DNA from: an uncultured Prevotellaceae bacterium
GTDB lineage: Bacteria > Bacteroidota > Bacteroidia > Bacteroidales > Bacteroidaceae
DNA length: 64,000 nt
Direction of reading: 5' to 3'
Assembly (NCBI GenBank): GCA_946188345.1
Contig: CAMHUI010000004.1
Location: forward strand, 1-64,000
Below the pieces are notes generated by a model that was not told where the DNA came from, searched no databases, and saw nothing but the letters and a program-made list of their open reading frames with translations. Positions within the stretch are counted from its first letter, which is position 1; each line of letters starts with the position of its first letter. A program made the translations under genes and the position numbers. Below, one piece after another: positions 18,971-28,843 of this stretch.

Positions 18971-21412
18971 TCACACCGCACAATACAATCTCCGTTGCAA
19001 CTCGAAGTAATGCTCACGTATGTCAGTAACAGACATCTTTAACCTTTCCTTGGCATCCCTCATAGAGTTAAACCTGATGCTGATAAAGGTCTTCAGTTTG
19101 TCTGTGCCAAGTTCCTTGAAGCCGTTGCAGGCATAGTATTCCAATATAAGGTCATCAAATTCTCGTTGCTCCTTATTCAGCGCATCAACAAACTGTTTCT
19201 TCACCAGTTCCACCCTCTTTGCCCGCTCTATGGGTGTTGAGTCATAGGCTATGTATTCCAGCACGTCGAGCAAGTCGCACTTCTGCATCTTCAGCATATT
19301 CTTCAGCAGATTTAGCTTATCTTCTGCAAAGCCTGCTTCATCAAGCGTTCTCAACAGTTGTTCGCGAGTTTCCGGGTTCGACCATTTTTCTCTCAGGTCA
19401 TCTGATCCAGAGAAGAATTCCGGGATTCTGCCAAAGAGTTTCTTCACGTATTCATCAAGACTGATGAACTCGTCGCCAAAGAATATCTTCTGCTCCCAAG
19501 TCGTTTCAAGAGAGAGTCTTCTCCCATTAGACAATTTGATATCTATCAGATTTGTCTTAGGCCCTTCACATGTGCAAGGCAGATTGCCGCATACGGGGCA
19601 AGGCTCTGGCTCTCTGAACATTCCGCCGCTACCATCTTCCTCTGGCATTGTATAACGTTTCTTCTTACAAGTGCAAGGCCAGTTGCCACATACGGGGCAA
19701 TAGGTGTCGCCATCCCACTCCGGGTCTTTGAACATTTCAGTTGCTCCCACAAAGTCATAGATGGTGAAATAATACTTCTTGTCGAACAAGCGCGTGCCAC
19801 GACCTATGATTTGCTTAAACTCCACAATGTTCTGCACAGGGCGCATCAATACGATGTTGCGCACATTGCGGGCGTCAACACCAGTACTCAACTTATACGA
19901 GGTGGTCAGAATCGTGGGCAATAGTTTCTCGTTGTCTTGGAAGGTTCGCAGTGTTGCCTCTCCCACTTCTCCGTCATCAGCCGTCACTCGCTCACAATAG
20001 TTGTTGGCTGGTCGCCGTTTGTGTTTGTTCACCATATCGCGCACTATCATGGCGTGCTTCTGTGTGGCACAGAAGATGATGGTCTTTTCGTCGGGGTCAA
20101 TCTTGTTCAGCAACTCCTGCACACGATGTTCGTCACGTTCCTTTATCTGTATTCTGCCATTATAAAAGTCCGACTCCGTATAAATCTTTTCCGGGTCCAC
20201 CTCTCCGCTCTTCACCTTATCGCCTTCCTCATACTGGTAGTCATCAATGTTACTCGTCGATATGTCCACACGGAAAGGAACAAGGAAACCGTCCTCAATG
20301 CCTTGTTTCAGCGAGTAGGTATATACGGGCTCTCCAAAGTAGGCATAGGTATTGGCATTGTCCTTTCTTCTTGGCGTAGCAGTCATACCCAGTTGATAAG
20401 CTGAGTCAAAGTATTCCATCAACTTACGCCACTCGCTTTCATCGTTGGCACCGCCACGATGACATTCGTCGATGATGATGAAGTCAAAGAAGTCGCGCTC
20501 ATACTGCATATAGTATGGCTGGTCGTTTGAGCCTTCAGGAATACCGATGCCTTGTTCCTCTGCCTTCTGCGCATTAGGTGAAGTCATCATCGTCTGGAAG
20601 ATGGTGAAATAAAGGTTGCGGGCTGTGGGGACTCTGTAGTTATTCTTTCGCAGTTCCTTGGGCGTCATGCGGCACATCGCGTCCTCAGGGAACTGGTCGA
20701 AGTCGTTGATGGCCTGGTTCGCAAGGATGTTTCTGTCAGAGATAAACAGGATTCTCGGCGCACGCTCTACACCCTTTGTCGACCACTTCGTCTGCGTCAG
20801 CTTCCAGCATATCTGGAAAGCCGTATAGGTCTTTCCCGTACCTGTCGCCATTGTCAGCAAGATGCGGTTGCGCTGCTTTGCCACTGCCTCCAGCACATTC
20901 TTGATGGCTATCTCCTGATAGTAACGAGGCTGGCGCCCGCCACTACGATTCAGCGCACACAGGTTGAACTTGTCGCGCCAAGGGTTCTCTTCAGGAAAGG
21001 TCATCTGCCACAAGTCCTGTGGCGTTGGGAAACTGTCTATATCATGTTCCTTGCTGGGGATGACATAATCACCCTTACCATTCTTCACACCCATGTCGAT
21101 AAACCATATCTCATCGCCATTGGTGCTGTAGGTGTAGCGAATATTCAGGGCATCGGCATAGAGCTTGGCTTGCCCTACACCCTCAGACACATCCTTCTCG
21201 TCGCTCTTGGCCTCAATCACGGCCAATTTGATACCCTTGTATTCCAGGATATAGTCAGCCTTCTTAGGGTTCTTGTTACCAGTAGTCGTGATGCGTCCAG
21301 GAGCTATATAGGCACTTTGCTCCACCAGTATCTTACTGCCTAGAACAATCCCCCAGCCGGCATCCCGCAGCTTGGGGTCTATCTTGTTCAGTCGGGTCTG
21401 CGCTTCGTTCAT
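18971..21412 (-). CDS. hsdR: Type I restriction endonuclease subunit R
   Basis: YILEYKGIKLAVIEAKS nuclease motif, TMATGTGKTYTAFQI Walker A, IIDECHRGG motif II; EcoEI_R-like C-terminus. Confidence 0.92.
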   Translation of the reverse strand: MNEAQTRLNKIDPKLRDAGWGIVLGSKILVEQSAYIAPGRITTTGNKNPKKADYILEYKGIKLAVIEAKSDEKDVSEGVGQAKLYADALNIRYTYSTNGDEIWFIDMGVKNGKGDYVIPSKEHDIDSFPTPQDLWQMTFPEENPWRDKFNLCALNRSGGRQPRYYQEIAIKNVLEAVAKQRNRILLTMATGTGKTYTAFQICWKLTQTKWSTKGVERAPRILFISDRNILANQAINDFDQFPEDAMCRMTPKELRKNNYRVPTARNLYFTIFQTMMTSPNAQKAEEQGIGIPEGSNDQPYYMQYERDFFDFIIIDECHRGGANDESEWRKLMEYFDSAYQLGMTATPRRKDNANTYAYFGEPVYTYSLKQGIEDGFLVPFRVDISTSNIDDYQYEEGDKVKSGEVDPEKIYTESDFYNGRIQIKERDEHRVQELLNKIDPDEKTIIFCATQKHAMIVRDMVNKHKRRPANNYCERVTADDGEVGEATLRTFQDNEKLLPTILTTSYKLSTGVDARNVRNIVLMRPVQNIVEFKQIIGRGTRLFDKKYYFTIYDFVGATEMFKDPEWDGDTYCPVCGNWPCTCKKKRYTMPEEDGSGGMFREPEPCPVCGNLPCTCEGPKTNLIDIKLSNGRRLSLETTWEQKIFFGDEFISLDEYVKKLFGRIPEFFSGSDDLREKWSNPETREQLLRTLDEAGFAEDKLNLLKNMLKMQKCDLLDVLEYIAYDSTPIERAKRVELVKKQFVDALNKEQREFDDLILEYYACNGFKELGTDKLKTFISIRFNSMRDAKERLKMSVTDIREHYFELQRRLYCAV

Positions 21413-21424
21413 AATAGTCAATTA

Positions 21425-22075
21425 TTATCTATCGGAAAATAACATACGTTTACCTACTGCATAACCAGCACCCCAAAGAGTAATCCCAAGTCCTATAATA
21501 GAGGTGATTCCTTTGACAGATATTTCACTAACGACAAATGTTTCATTATTTCTATCCTCTAAATGAATACCAAACAAACCATATAAGGAGAAAAAGAGAA
21601 GGAAAGCAAAAAACAGAACAATAATTGAAACATACCAAAATTCTATTGTACGTGCTCTTTTAACTTTAATAATTTTATCCTTAATTTCCTTTTTAAACTC
21701 GTCCTCCAGTTCTTTAAACTTATATTTCGTCAAAACGTAAGCAACGTCTTTGATATTTCTATCGCTTTTATCCACTATGCCATATAATGATTCTTCAAAA
21801 TACTCGGGTGTTGTCTCCATAATTTCTTTAACTTTAGCCCGAGTTAAGGCTTTATAATGCTCTCCATCTTTCAAATGGGTTCGTTTCAAATACAATTTGT
21901 ATTGATCTTCTATTCTATCTGAAATTATAGCAGGAACCATATCCTTTCTAAGTTTAGCCACTTTAGTAACATAATAAAGGATATATGCAATCTGCTCTTT
22001 GGGAGGTTGGTCGTCGAAGTTTATTATGTCAAAATAATCTTCTAACGTAAGTATGATTTTTATATCTCTTTCCAT
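21425..22075 (-). CDS. Hypothetical membrane protein embedded in the type I R-M operon
   Basis: ~216 aa (ATG 22075; track uses TTG 22090 overlapping hsdS); two C-terminal hydrophobic segments, charged N-terminal region. Confidence 0.7.
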   Translation of the reverse strand: MERDIKIILTLEDYFDIINFDDQPPKEQIAYILYYVTKVAKLRKDMVPAIISDRIEDQYKLYLKRTHLKDGEHYKALTRAKVKEIMETTPEYFEESLYGIVDKSDRNIKDVAYVLTKYKFKELEDEFKKEIKDKIIKVKRARTIEFWYVSIIVLFFAFLLFFSLYGLFGIHLEDRNNETFVVSEISVKGITSIIGLGITLWGAGYAVGKRMLFSDR

Positions 22076-22082
22076 AACTGTA

Positions 22083-23219
22083 CTATTCAAAAACTTGTCG
22101 TAATATTGCTTGTTTCAATGCGTCGCACTCCTGAAACATCTTGTCGAAGTTCGCTTGGAGGCGGTCAACTTTGGATTTCAGAGAGTCGAGAGTGGCAACG
22201 ATGGATTGCTGCTCGGAGAGAGGGGGCACAGGAATGCTAATCGCTTTTAATGCTGGGGCGTTTGTATGAACAACCTTCAGTTTCGTTTTACCCAATCCCT
22301 TTTGTCTTATGGCTTCTGGAGTAGTCAGAGCATAAGCAAGAAACTTCGGATTTTGATTATGTTTCATGCAAATAATATCGCCACCACAGAGGCATTTTTC
22401 ATTACCCAAATAAGCTATCGTCTTACCTATATCCTCTACGCTTTCACCTGTTATTGCAAATAATAAATCACCATGTTCGAAATACTTTGGAGAAGATATG
22501 TATTCTTCTTTTGTGTGCGAAACACAAGTATCAAATCCAACATTATAAGTCGTGTATATTTCTCCATATCTAACACAGGGCGTTCCTTCTTTTGTTACTT
22601 GGTCACGTCTTATTCCACAACCTCTGTACATATCAGTTGCTAAATCACCAAGCGTCTTTTCTTCCCACCCTTCTTTTGGTTCCATCATTTCTTTGAGTGA
22701 TGCTTGGAAGAGGGCTTTGGCTTCATTGAGTGCTTTTTCTGCATTAGCCTTCATTGCATCTATCTTTGCAAAAGCAGAGTCCAGATAATCTACGATGGAT
22801 AGCTGCTCGGAGAGAGGTGGGATGGGAACGGAAATGGAACACATTTTCTCTTGATTTAATTTAGGAACAGTTACACCGGTTATATAACTTTGCAGATTTG
22901 AATAGTTCAGGAAATAAATTAGCCAATAATCACTTATTACCTCTCTCCTAGGTCTTAAGGCATGAGCGTGATTATTCACCCAACTTTTACCTTCAATGCG
23001 GTATGCAGAACATTCTCCTGCTCCCCATTTTGCGCCATCTTCCCCTAATAAAACAAGAGGCTCATCGAATATATAATCCTTAACATAATCTAGCAACCCA
23101 GTTGCACCATAATACGGAATTGCACCGGATTCCCTTTTAGATTTTGTAATCGGCTTCCTTCGTGAATCAAGAATGTCGCAACATTCCTTTATTGTCAATA
23201 ATTCCCACCCTTCTTTCAT
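22083..23219 (-). CDS. hsdS: Type I restriction specificity subunit S
   Basis: Two TRDs, each followed by IPVPPLSEQQSIV-type conserved region. Confidence 0.92.
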   Translation of the reverse strand: MKEGWELLTIKECCDILDSRRKPITKSKRESGAIPYYGATGLLDYVKDYIFDEPLVLLGEDGAKWGAGECSAYRIEGKSWVNNHAHALRPRREVISDYWLIYFLNYSNLQSYITGVTVPKLNQEKMCSISVPIPPLSEQLSIVDYLDSAFAKIDAMKANAEKALNEAKALFQASLKEMMEPKEGWEEKTLGDLATDMYRGCGIRRDQVTKEGTPCVRYGEIYTTYNVGFDTCVSHTKEEYISSPKYFEHGDLLFAITGESVEDIGKTIAYLGNEKCLCGGDIICMKHNQNPKFLAYALTTPEAIRQKGLGKTKLKVVHTNAPALKAISIPVPPLSEQQSIVATLDSLKSKVDRLQANFDKMFQECDALKQAILRQVFE

Positions 23220-24673
23220 TTCACCATCTCCATGATTTCGTTGATAAGCGTCTGATTCTCGCTATTGAGGGCAAGGATAGTTTCAGCGATCTCGCTGGGG
23301 GTGCGCTCGTCCACTTCCTCTACTTTGTTAGGGTTCTTAACGCTCAGGTCGCAACTGTCATCGAGGGTGCTGACATCGAGTGTCCATGAATGTTCGCTCT
23401 CTACCTTTGTTTTCTGCAAAGTAAGGAACTCCTGCATATCAGCCTCCGTCAATGGCTGCGTCTTGGTGAAGTGCTTATCTACCTGATAGTACCAAATCTT
23501 CTGCGTCGGCTCGCCCTTGGTGAAGAACAAAACAACCGTCTTCACGCCAGCACCCGTGAACACGCCACTGGGCAGGTCGAGAATGGTATGAAGATTACAA
23601 TTCTCCAAAAGCATTTTTCTTATCGCGCTGGCATCACCATTGCTCAGGAAGGTGTTCTTGATGACTATGCCAGCACGACCGCCAGCCTTCAGCATCTTGA
23701 TGAAGTGTTGCATGAACATATAGGCTGTCTCGGAGGTGCGAATTTCAAAGTTCTGCAACACCTCACCACGCTCATTGCCGCCAAAGGGTGGATTGGCAAG
23801 GATGACGTTTTTGCGGTCGCTCTCCTGTATCTGACTGAGATTCATGGCAAGGGTGTTGCCATGCGTGATGTTGGGGGCAGAAACGCCGTGGAAGATCATG
23901 TTCATCGTGGCGATGATATAGGGCAGTCCTTTCTTCTCCTTGCCAAAGAAGGTGTTGTGCTGCAACGTCTCGTGGTCTTTCACGCTCTTGATCTTATCCT
24001 TCATGTAGAGGAACGCCTCGCAGAGGAAACCAGCCGAACCACAGGCAGGGTCATAGACCGTCTCGCCTATCTTTGGGTCAACCACCTTGATGATGCTGCG
24101 AATCAGAGGGCGCGGAGTGTAATACTCACCACCATTGCGCCCTGCATTGCCCATACGCTGGATATTGCTCTCATAAAGAACGGTCATTTCGTGCTTGTCC
24201 TCGGCACTTTGGAAGTGGAGTTCATCAATCATGTTGATAATCTCACGCATGTTGAAGCCTGAGCGAATCTTGTTGTGCAGTTCTCCAAAGATTTCACCTA
24301 TCTTATACTCCAGCGAATCGGTAGTGGTAGCCGTATTCTGGAAGTCTTTGAGGTAGGGAAAAAGCTTCTGGTCAACAAATTCCACCAGGTCGTCGCCACT
24401 CATGGCATTGACAGTATCGAGCACCATTCGGCCCGTCTGCGGGTCGCGCTTCTTGGGTGTTGCCCATTGGCTCCAGCGATAGAAGCCAGAAACCAGTCGC
24501 TTGTAGGACTTGCCATCAAGTTCGGCTTCCTCCTCACGTTCCGTTTCCAGATCGTCGAGGTACTTCAGGAACAGCATCCACGATTTCTGCTCCAAATAAT
24601 CAAGTTCACTACCACACCCCTGCTCCTTCCACAGGATTTGGTCAATAGCCTTGAATGTGTTTTCGTATTTCAT
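23216..24673 (-). CDS. hsdM: Type I DNA methyltransferase subunit M
   Basis: DPACGSAGFL SAM motif and ILANPPFGG catalytic motif. Confidence 0.93.
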   Translation of the reverse strand: MKYENTFKAIDQILWKEQGCGSELDYLEQKSWMLFLKYLDDLETEREEEAELDGKSYKRLVSGFYRWSQWATPKKRDPQTGRMVLDTVNAMSGDDLVEFVDQKLFPYLKDFQNTATTTDSLEYKIGEIFGELHNKIRSGFNMREIINMIDELHFQSAEDKHEMTVLYESNIQRMGNAGRNGGEYYTPRPLIRSIIKVVDPKIGETVYDPACGSAGFLCEAFLYMKDKIKSVKDHETLQHNTFFGKEKKGLPYIIATMNMIFHGVSAPNITHGNTLAMNLSQIQESDRKNVILANPPFGGNERGEVLQNFEIRTSETAYMFMQHFIKMLKAGGRAGIVIKNTFLSNGDASAIRKMLLENCNLHTILDLPSGVFTGAGVKTVVLFFTKGEPTQKIWYYQVDKHFTKTQPLTEADMQEFLTLQKTKVESEHSWTLDVSTLDDSCDLSVKNPNKVEEVDERTPSEIAETILALNSENQTLINEIMEMVK

Positions 24674-24719
24674 TTATCTCTTGTTTTAGTCAGCATACAG
24701 ACTATATCTTCAGGCTTGC

Positions 24720-24906
24720 TTACAGGTAAAGACCAAGAGACCTCAGGACACAAAAGAAGCGCGAGTCATGGCTCTTCTCTTGAATCTTGAGGTCCTCGGA
24801 ATGTACCTGTAACACTAGATATAAGTCATGCCCGCGCTATACGCACGGGCATCGGCTGACTTACTCAAAGTGTTACATCATTGAAATTTCCGAGGTTTCA
24901 AGATTC
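24720..24906 (-). promoter_or_regulatory. Structured 5' leader of hsdM with overlapping alternative inverted repeats
   Basis: Stem S1 TTACAGGTA(24720)/TACCTGTAA(24804) overlaps nested S2 stems GAATCTTGA/TCAAGATTC, CCTCGGA/TCCGAGG, TGTAACACT/AGTGTTACA, TAAGTCA/TGACTTA, TGCCCG/CGGGCA (24782-24906). Confidence 0.6.
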
Positions 24907-25080
24907 TCTGAATAAATAGCTGATGCTATTGTTTTAACCAACGAAAATCATACCGCCACCCTGCGCTCAGGGATTCCACGCCTGATGTGTGAGGTCGGCG
25001 CCGTCAACGACGATTCAGCGATACTTGTTTGCAAAAGTACGAAATAATTCGGATTCAACACAGAAAAAAGGGAAAAATGT

Positions 25081-25236
25081 TGAATTTCATTCTCCGTTTT
25101 CTCGCCATGGCAAAGTTCAAACAAGTTTGGCTCTGCTCATCTGGCTTAACGAAAAGGTTGAATTTCATTCTCCGTTTTCTCGCCATGGCAAAGCTCAAAC
25201 AAGTTTGGCTCTGCTCATCTGGCTTAACGAAAACGT
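25081..25236. repeat. Two-copy 78-bp tandem repeat
   Basis: tgaatttcattctccgttttctcgccatggcaaag(t/c)tcaaacaagtttggctctgctcatctggcttaacgaaaa at 25081 and 25159. Confidence 0.9.
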
Positions 25237-25355
25237 TCATAATTTTTCGATGTTGAGTGGGTGTTTCTCTGAGAAAATGTTAAATTTCGGGGGCTATTGT
25301 TGGTGTAACAAAGGAAAATGCGTACCTTTGCAGCGGATTACTACATCTATAATCT

Positions 25356-25753
25356 GGGGTTGACTGGATTTGACAGCGGGTTGAGATGGTACGTAAGCAC
25401 GCGGAGCCTCGGAGGCTATCTCCTTAAACGAAGCTTTCAGAAAATTAATTGGCAACAATGAGTATGCTCTCGCTGCCTAATCGAAGTATAGTAGATTACT
25501 GGCTTTATTCCTTCACCAGGTGAGGGAACGAGACGTCGCTCCAAGGATGTTTTTCCGAATCTGAGGGTTCAGCGGCGCAGACAAATCGGGAATAGTCCGG
25601 CAGGTGCCTCGACGGCCGGGCGAAACTTTAGAGGATAAGGCTGCGGTTGGTGGTCCAGGTCTTGCCACAGCACGAAAACCAAAGGCTGGAATAAGCGTGT
25701 AGAAAGCGTATGGTTTCCCTGTTTGGACGCGGGTTCGACTCCCGCCAGCTCCA
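25356..25753 (+). ncRNA. ssrA: tmRNA (transfer-messenger RNA)
   Basis: 5' GGGGTTGACTGGATTTGACAG; tag frame GGC AAC AAT GAG TAT GCT CTC GCT GCC TAA; 3' GCGGGTTCGACTCCCGCCAGCTCCA pairing with the 5' end; TACCTTTG promoter at ~25322. Confidence 0.95.
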
Positions 25754-25760
25754 CAAAAAG

Positions 25761-25799
25761 AACAGACATCGGCATCTATAGCCCGCTGTCTGTTTTTTG
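25761..25799 (+). terminator. Intrinsic terminator after tmRNA
   Basis: AACAGACA...TGTCTGTT followed by T-run. Confidence 0.7.
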
Positions 25800-26224
25800 T
25801 TTTAAGTTTTTGGCCATTTTACTTTGTTTTGTAAAATTTATTTACCATCCATACAGATATCTTGTTAGGATGTATATGCATTGGCTTCGACGAAGGAATC
25901 AAGCAGGCATTGCATTGGAAGAAGCAAAGCTTTTAATCTAAAACAGGACAAATGGAGGGAGTTTCCGTAAAGATACTTGGCCCCAACAATCAGCTGTAGA
26001 TAAAGAATCCGTTACTTGTAAAGATATTTCAAACCCATCTGCCGCCAGTTGAAAATGTGCAGGAAATGGCGGAAGATGGAGAGGGCTGCACAAAAACTTG
26101 CTTCTGTGCAACTTTTAAGAAAAAAAGCACTTTTTTTCAAAGAAAAAGCATTACCTTTGCAACAATTTTGCAAAAACGGAGTTATAATACATATTAAAGC
26201 ATCAAAAAGAAGCGAATCAAAACA

Positions 26225-28819
26225 ATGAAAAAGACGAGATATATGCGAAAACTCATTCTTATCACGCTGATGGCCGTGCTATGTCCGACGGCTATCTTGG
26301 CGCAGTCTTCGTCGATGACCGACGAGCAGATTATGAGCTACATCCTGAAGGAGCACGAGAACGGCCGCACACAGGAAGAAATCGCCATGCGACTGGTGCA
26401 GCGAGGTGTAGACATTAAGCAGGTGCAGCGCGTCCGTAAGAAGATGGAACGCCTACAGAAGCAACAGGGTCTGGGTGCCCAGGACGACGGTTCGTTCTCC
26501 AACACGACGAACGGCCAGAGCCGTCTGCGCAAAAACAACACGCAGGAGAAACTCGACCCGACAGGCAACCTGTCGAACAAGCGTGTGCAGAAGCCCCGCA
26601 CGAAGAAACACACCTTTGACGACCAGGACGACGAATACCAGATGATGGTTGGCGAGCTGGGCGGCATTATGCCCGTAGACTCCATCGCCTGGCTGGAAGA
26701 CCTGCTGGCTGAGCAGGAGAAGGAGAAGCAGAAAATCTATGGCCACGACCTGTTCAACAACGAGTCGCTGACCTTTGAGCCCAACATGAACATCGCTACG
26801 CCGCGCGACTACCTCATCGGCCCAGGCGATGCCGTAGTGGTTGACATCTACGGTGAGACGCAGAAGTCGATTGACTATACAGTCTCGCCCGACGGCGACA
26901 TTGTCATCGACGGCTTCGGCCCCATCAACATCGGAGGCCTGACCGTAGACCAGGCCAACCAGCGCCTGCGCAGCAAATTGGCCGGCCGCTATGCCGGATC
27001 GCAAGCCAAGCTGACCGTGGGACAGACACGCACCATCCTCGTCAACGTGGCCGGCGACGTCGTTGCCCCTGGCACCTACACGATGTCGGCCTTCTCAACC
27101 GTATACAACGCCCTCTATATGGCAGGCGGCCCAACAGAGATCGGTACGCTGAGAAACATCAAGGTCTACCGCAACAACCGCCTTATCTCCACCGTCGACG
27201 TCTATGACTACCTGCTCAACGGCCGCCTGTCGGGCGACATACGTCTGACCGACAACGACCAGATTGTGGTGGGCTCGTACGACTGTCTGGTCAACCTCAC
27301 GGGTAAGGTAAAGCGCCCGATGTTCTACGAGATGAAGCGCAACGAGAGCCTTGCCTCGCTGCTGGAATATGCCGGAGGCTTCACTGGCGACGCCTACAAG
27401 AAGTCGGTGCGAGTGGTGCGCAAGAACGGCCGCGAATACTCCGTCCATGTGGTCAAGGAGTTTGATATGTCCACGTTCCAGATTGCCGACGGCGACTCCG
27501 TCAGCGTTGACTCCATCCTGACTCGCTACGAGAACACCGTTGAGGTGAAGGGTGCCGTCTTCCATCCCGGCATGTATCACGTCGGTGGCGACATCACCAG
27601 CGTTCGCCAGCTGCTTGAGGCTGCCGAAGGCGTCACCGAGGAAGCCTTCACCGCCCATGCCGTGATGCACCGCATGAAGGACGACCGCACGCTGAAGGTC
27701 ATCCAGGTGGATGTCGACGGCATCATGAACGGCACCGTGGCCGACATTGCCCTGCAGCAGAACGACGTCCTCTTCATCCCCACCAAGCAGGAGAAGATGG
27801 TCGACCAGACCATCAAGATACATGGTGAGGTGCACTATCCGGGCACCTATCAGTATGCCGAAGGCGAGACCATCGAAGACTTCATCCTCCAGGCCGGCGG
27901 ACTGAAAGACGCTGCCTCGACGGCAAAGGTCGACATCTCGCGCCGCATCAGCGACCCGAACGCACTGGTCACCGATACCATCATCGCCCGCACCTACACT
28001 TTCAAGCTGAAAGAAGGCTTTGTCATCGATGGCGAGCCGGGCTTCACACTGATGCCTTTCGACGAGGTCTACGTGCGTAAGAGCCCTGGCTACTACGAGC
28101 AGCAGAACGTCGAGGTAGACGGTGAAGTGATGTTCAGCGGCACCTATACACTGGCCAAGAAGAACACCCGACTCTCCGACCTCATTCAGGCTGCCGGCGG
28201 TGTGAACGACCGAGCCTTCGTAGCCGGAGCCCGATTGGAACGCCGCTACAACGAGCAGGAACGTCTGTCGGCCGAAGCCGTGCAGAAGAAAGCCCGTGAA
28301 GAGATGGAAGCCTCTCTGCAGGAACAAGCCGCCCGACTGGGCAACGCATCGCTGGCCAACATGAAGGGCAATGAGCAGCTGAAGAAATACGACATCGGCG
28401 AGACCTATCCCGTTGGTATCGAGCTCGACAAAGCCCTGGCCAATCCCGGCGGCAAGGAAGATATCGTGCTGCGCGAAGGCGACCGCCTCGTCGTGCCGCA
28501 ATACAACGCCACGGTCAAGATCAACGGTGAGGTGCTCTACCCCAACACCGTCGGCTACGTGGCCGGCAAGAGCGTGAGCTACTACGTCAACCAGGCCGGC
28601 GGATTCTCGGACAAGGCCAAGAAGAGCCAGACCTATATCCGCTATGCCAACGGCATGGTGTCGAAGGTTGGCCACGATGCCAAGGTCAAGCCCGGTTGCG
28701 AAATTGTGGTTCCCGCCAAGAGCCTCAACAAGATGACCACCGCCGAACGTCTCTCGATGGCCACATCGGCAGGCTCCTTCGCAGCCATCATAGCAACCAT
28801 TGCCAACATCATCCTCTAA
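26225..28819 (+). CDS. Polysaccharide export outer membrane protein, multi-SLBB (Wza-like)
   Basis: 864 aa; YLIGPGDAVVVDIYGETQ poly-export motif plus repeated SLBB domains. Confidence 0.9.
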   Translation: MKKTRYMRKLILITLMAVLCPTAILAQSSSMTDEQIMSYILKEHENGRTQEEIAMRLVQRGVDIKQVQRVRKKMERLQKQQGLGAQDDGSFSNTTNGQSRLRKNNTQEKLDPTGNLSNKRVQKPRTKKHTFDDQDDEYQMMVGELGGIMPVDSIAWLEDLLAEQEKEKQKIYGHDLFNNESLTFEPNMNIATPRDYLIGPGDAVVVDIYGETQKSIDYTVSPDGDIVIDGFGPINIGGLTVDQANQRLRSKLAGRYAGSQAKLTVGQTRTILVNVAGDVVAPGTYTMSAFSTVYNALYMAGGPTEIGTLRNIKVYRNNRLISTVDVYDYLLNGRLSGDIRLTDNDQIVVGSYDCLVNLTGKVKRPMFYEMKRNESLASLLEYAGGFTGDAYKKSVRVVRKNGREYSVHVVKEFDMSTFQIADGDSVSVDSILTRYENTVEVKGAVFHPGMYHVGGDITSVRQLLEAAEGVTEEAFTAHAVMHRMKDDRTLKVIQVDVDGIMNGTVADIALQQNDVLFIPTKQEKMVDQTIKIHGEVHYPGTYQYAEGETIEDFILQAGGLKDAASTAKVDISRRISDPNALVTDTIIARTYTFKLKEGFVIDGEPGFTLMPFDEVYVRKSPGYYEQQNVEVDGEVMFSGTYTLAKKNTRLSDLIQAAGGVNDRAFVAGARLERRYNEQERLSAEAVQKKAREEMEASLQEQAARLGNASLANMKGNEQLKKYDIGETYPVGIELDKALANPGGKEDIVLREGDRLVVPQYNATVKINGEVLYPNTVGYVAGKSVSYYVNQAGGFSDKAKKSQTYIRYANGMVSKVGHDAKVKPGCEIVVPAKSLNKMTTAERLSMATSAGSFAAIIATIANIIL

Positions 28820-28843
28820 AGTCTATTAAAACGCTGAAAGAAT

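Noticed and set aside
22083-23219. Phase-variable hsdS shufflon
   Set aside because: Only one hsdS, no silent cassette or site-specific recombinase gene in the window
24698-24710. Minus-strand AAGATATAGTCTG resembles the group I intron S element
   Set aside because: No convincing complementary P7/R element (CAGACTA) and no P3-P8 core found; likely coincidence
25055-25240. 61-aa and 75-aa ORFs over the 78-bp repeat
   Set aside because: Repeat-driven open frames on both strands; no independent evidence of translation
25723-25941. 72-aa ORF overlapping the tmRNA 3' end
   Set aside because: Its start lies inside tmRNA and its terminator; no family features
27095-28675. 526-aa minus-strand ORF opposite the SLBB export protein
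   Set aside because: Shadow ORF antisense to a strongly supported coding gene; composition is the mirror of its codons
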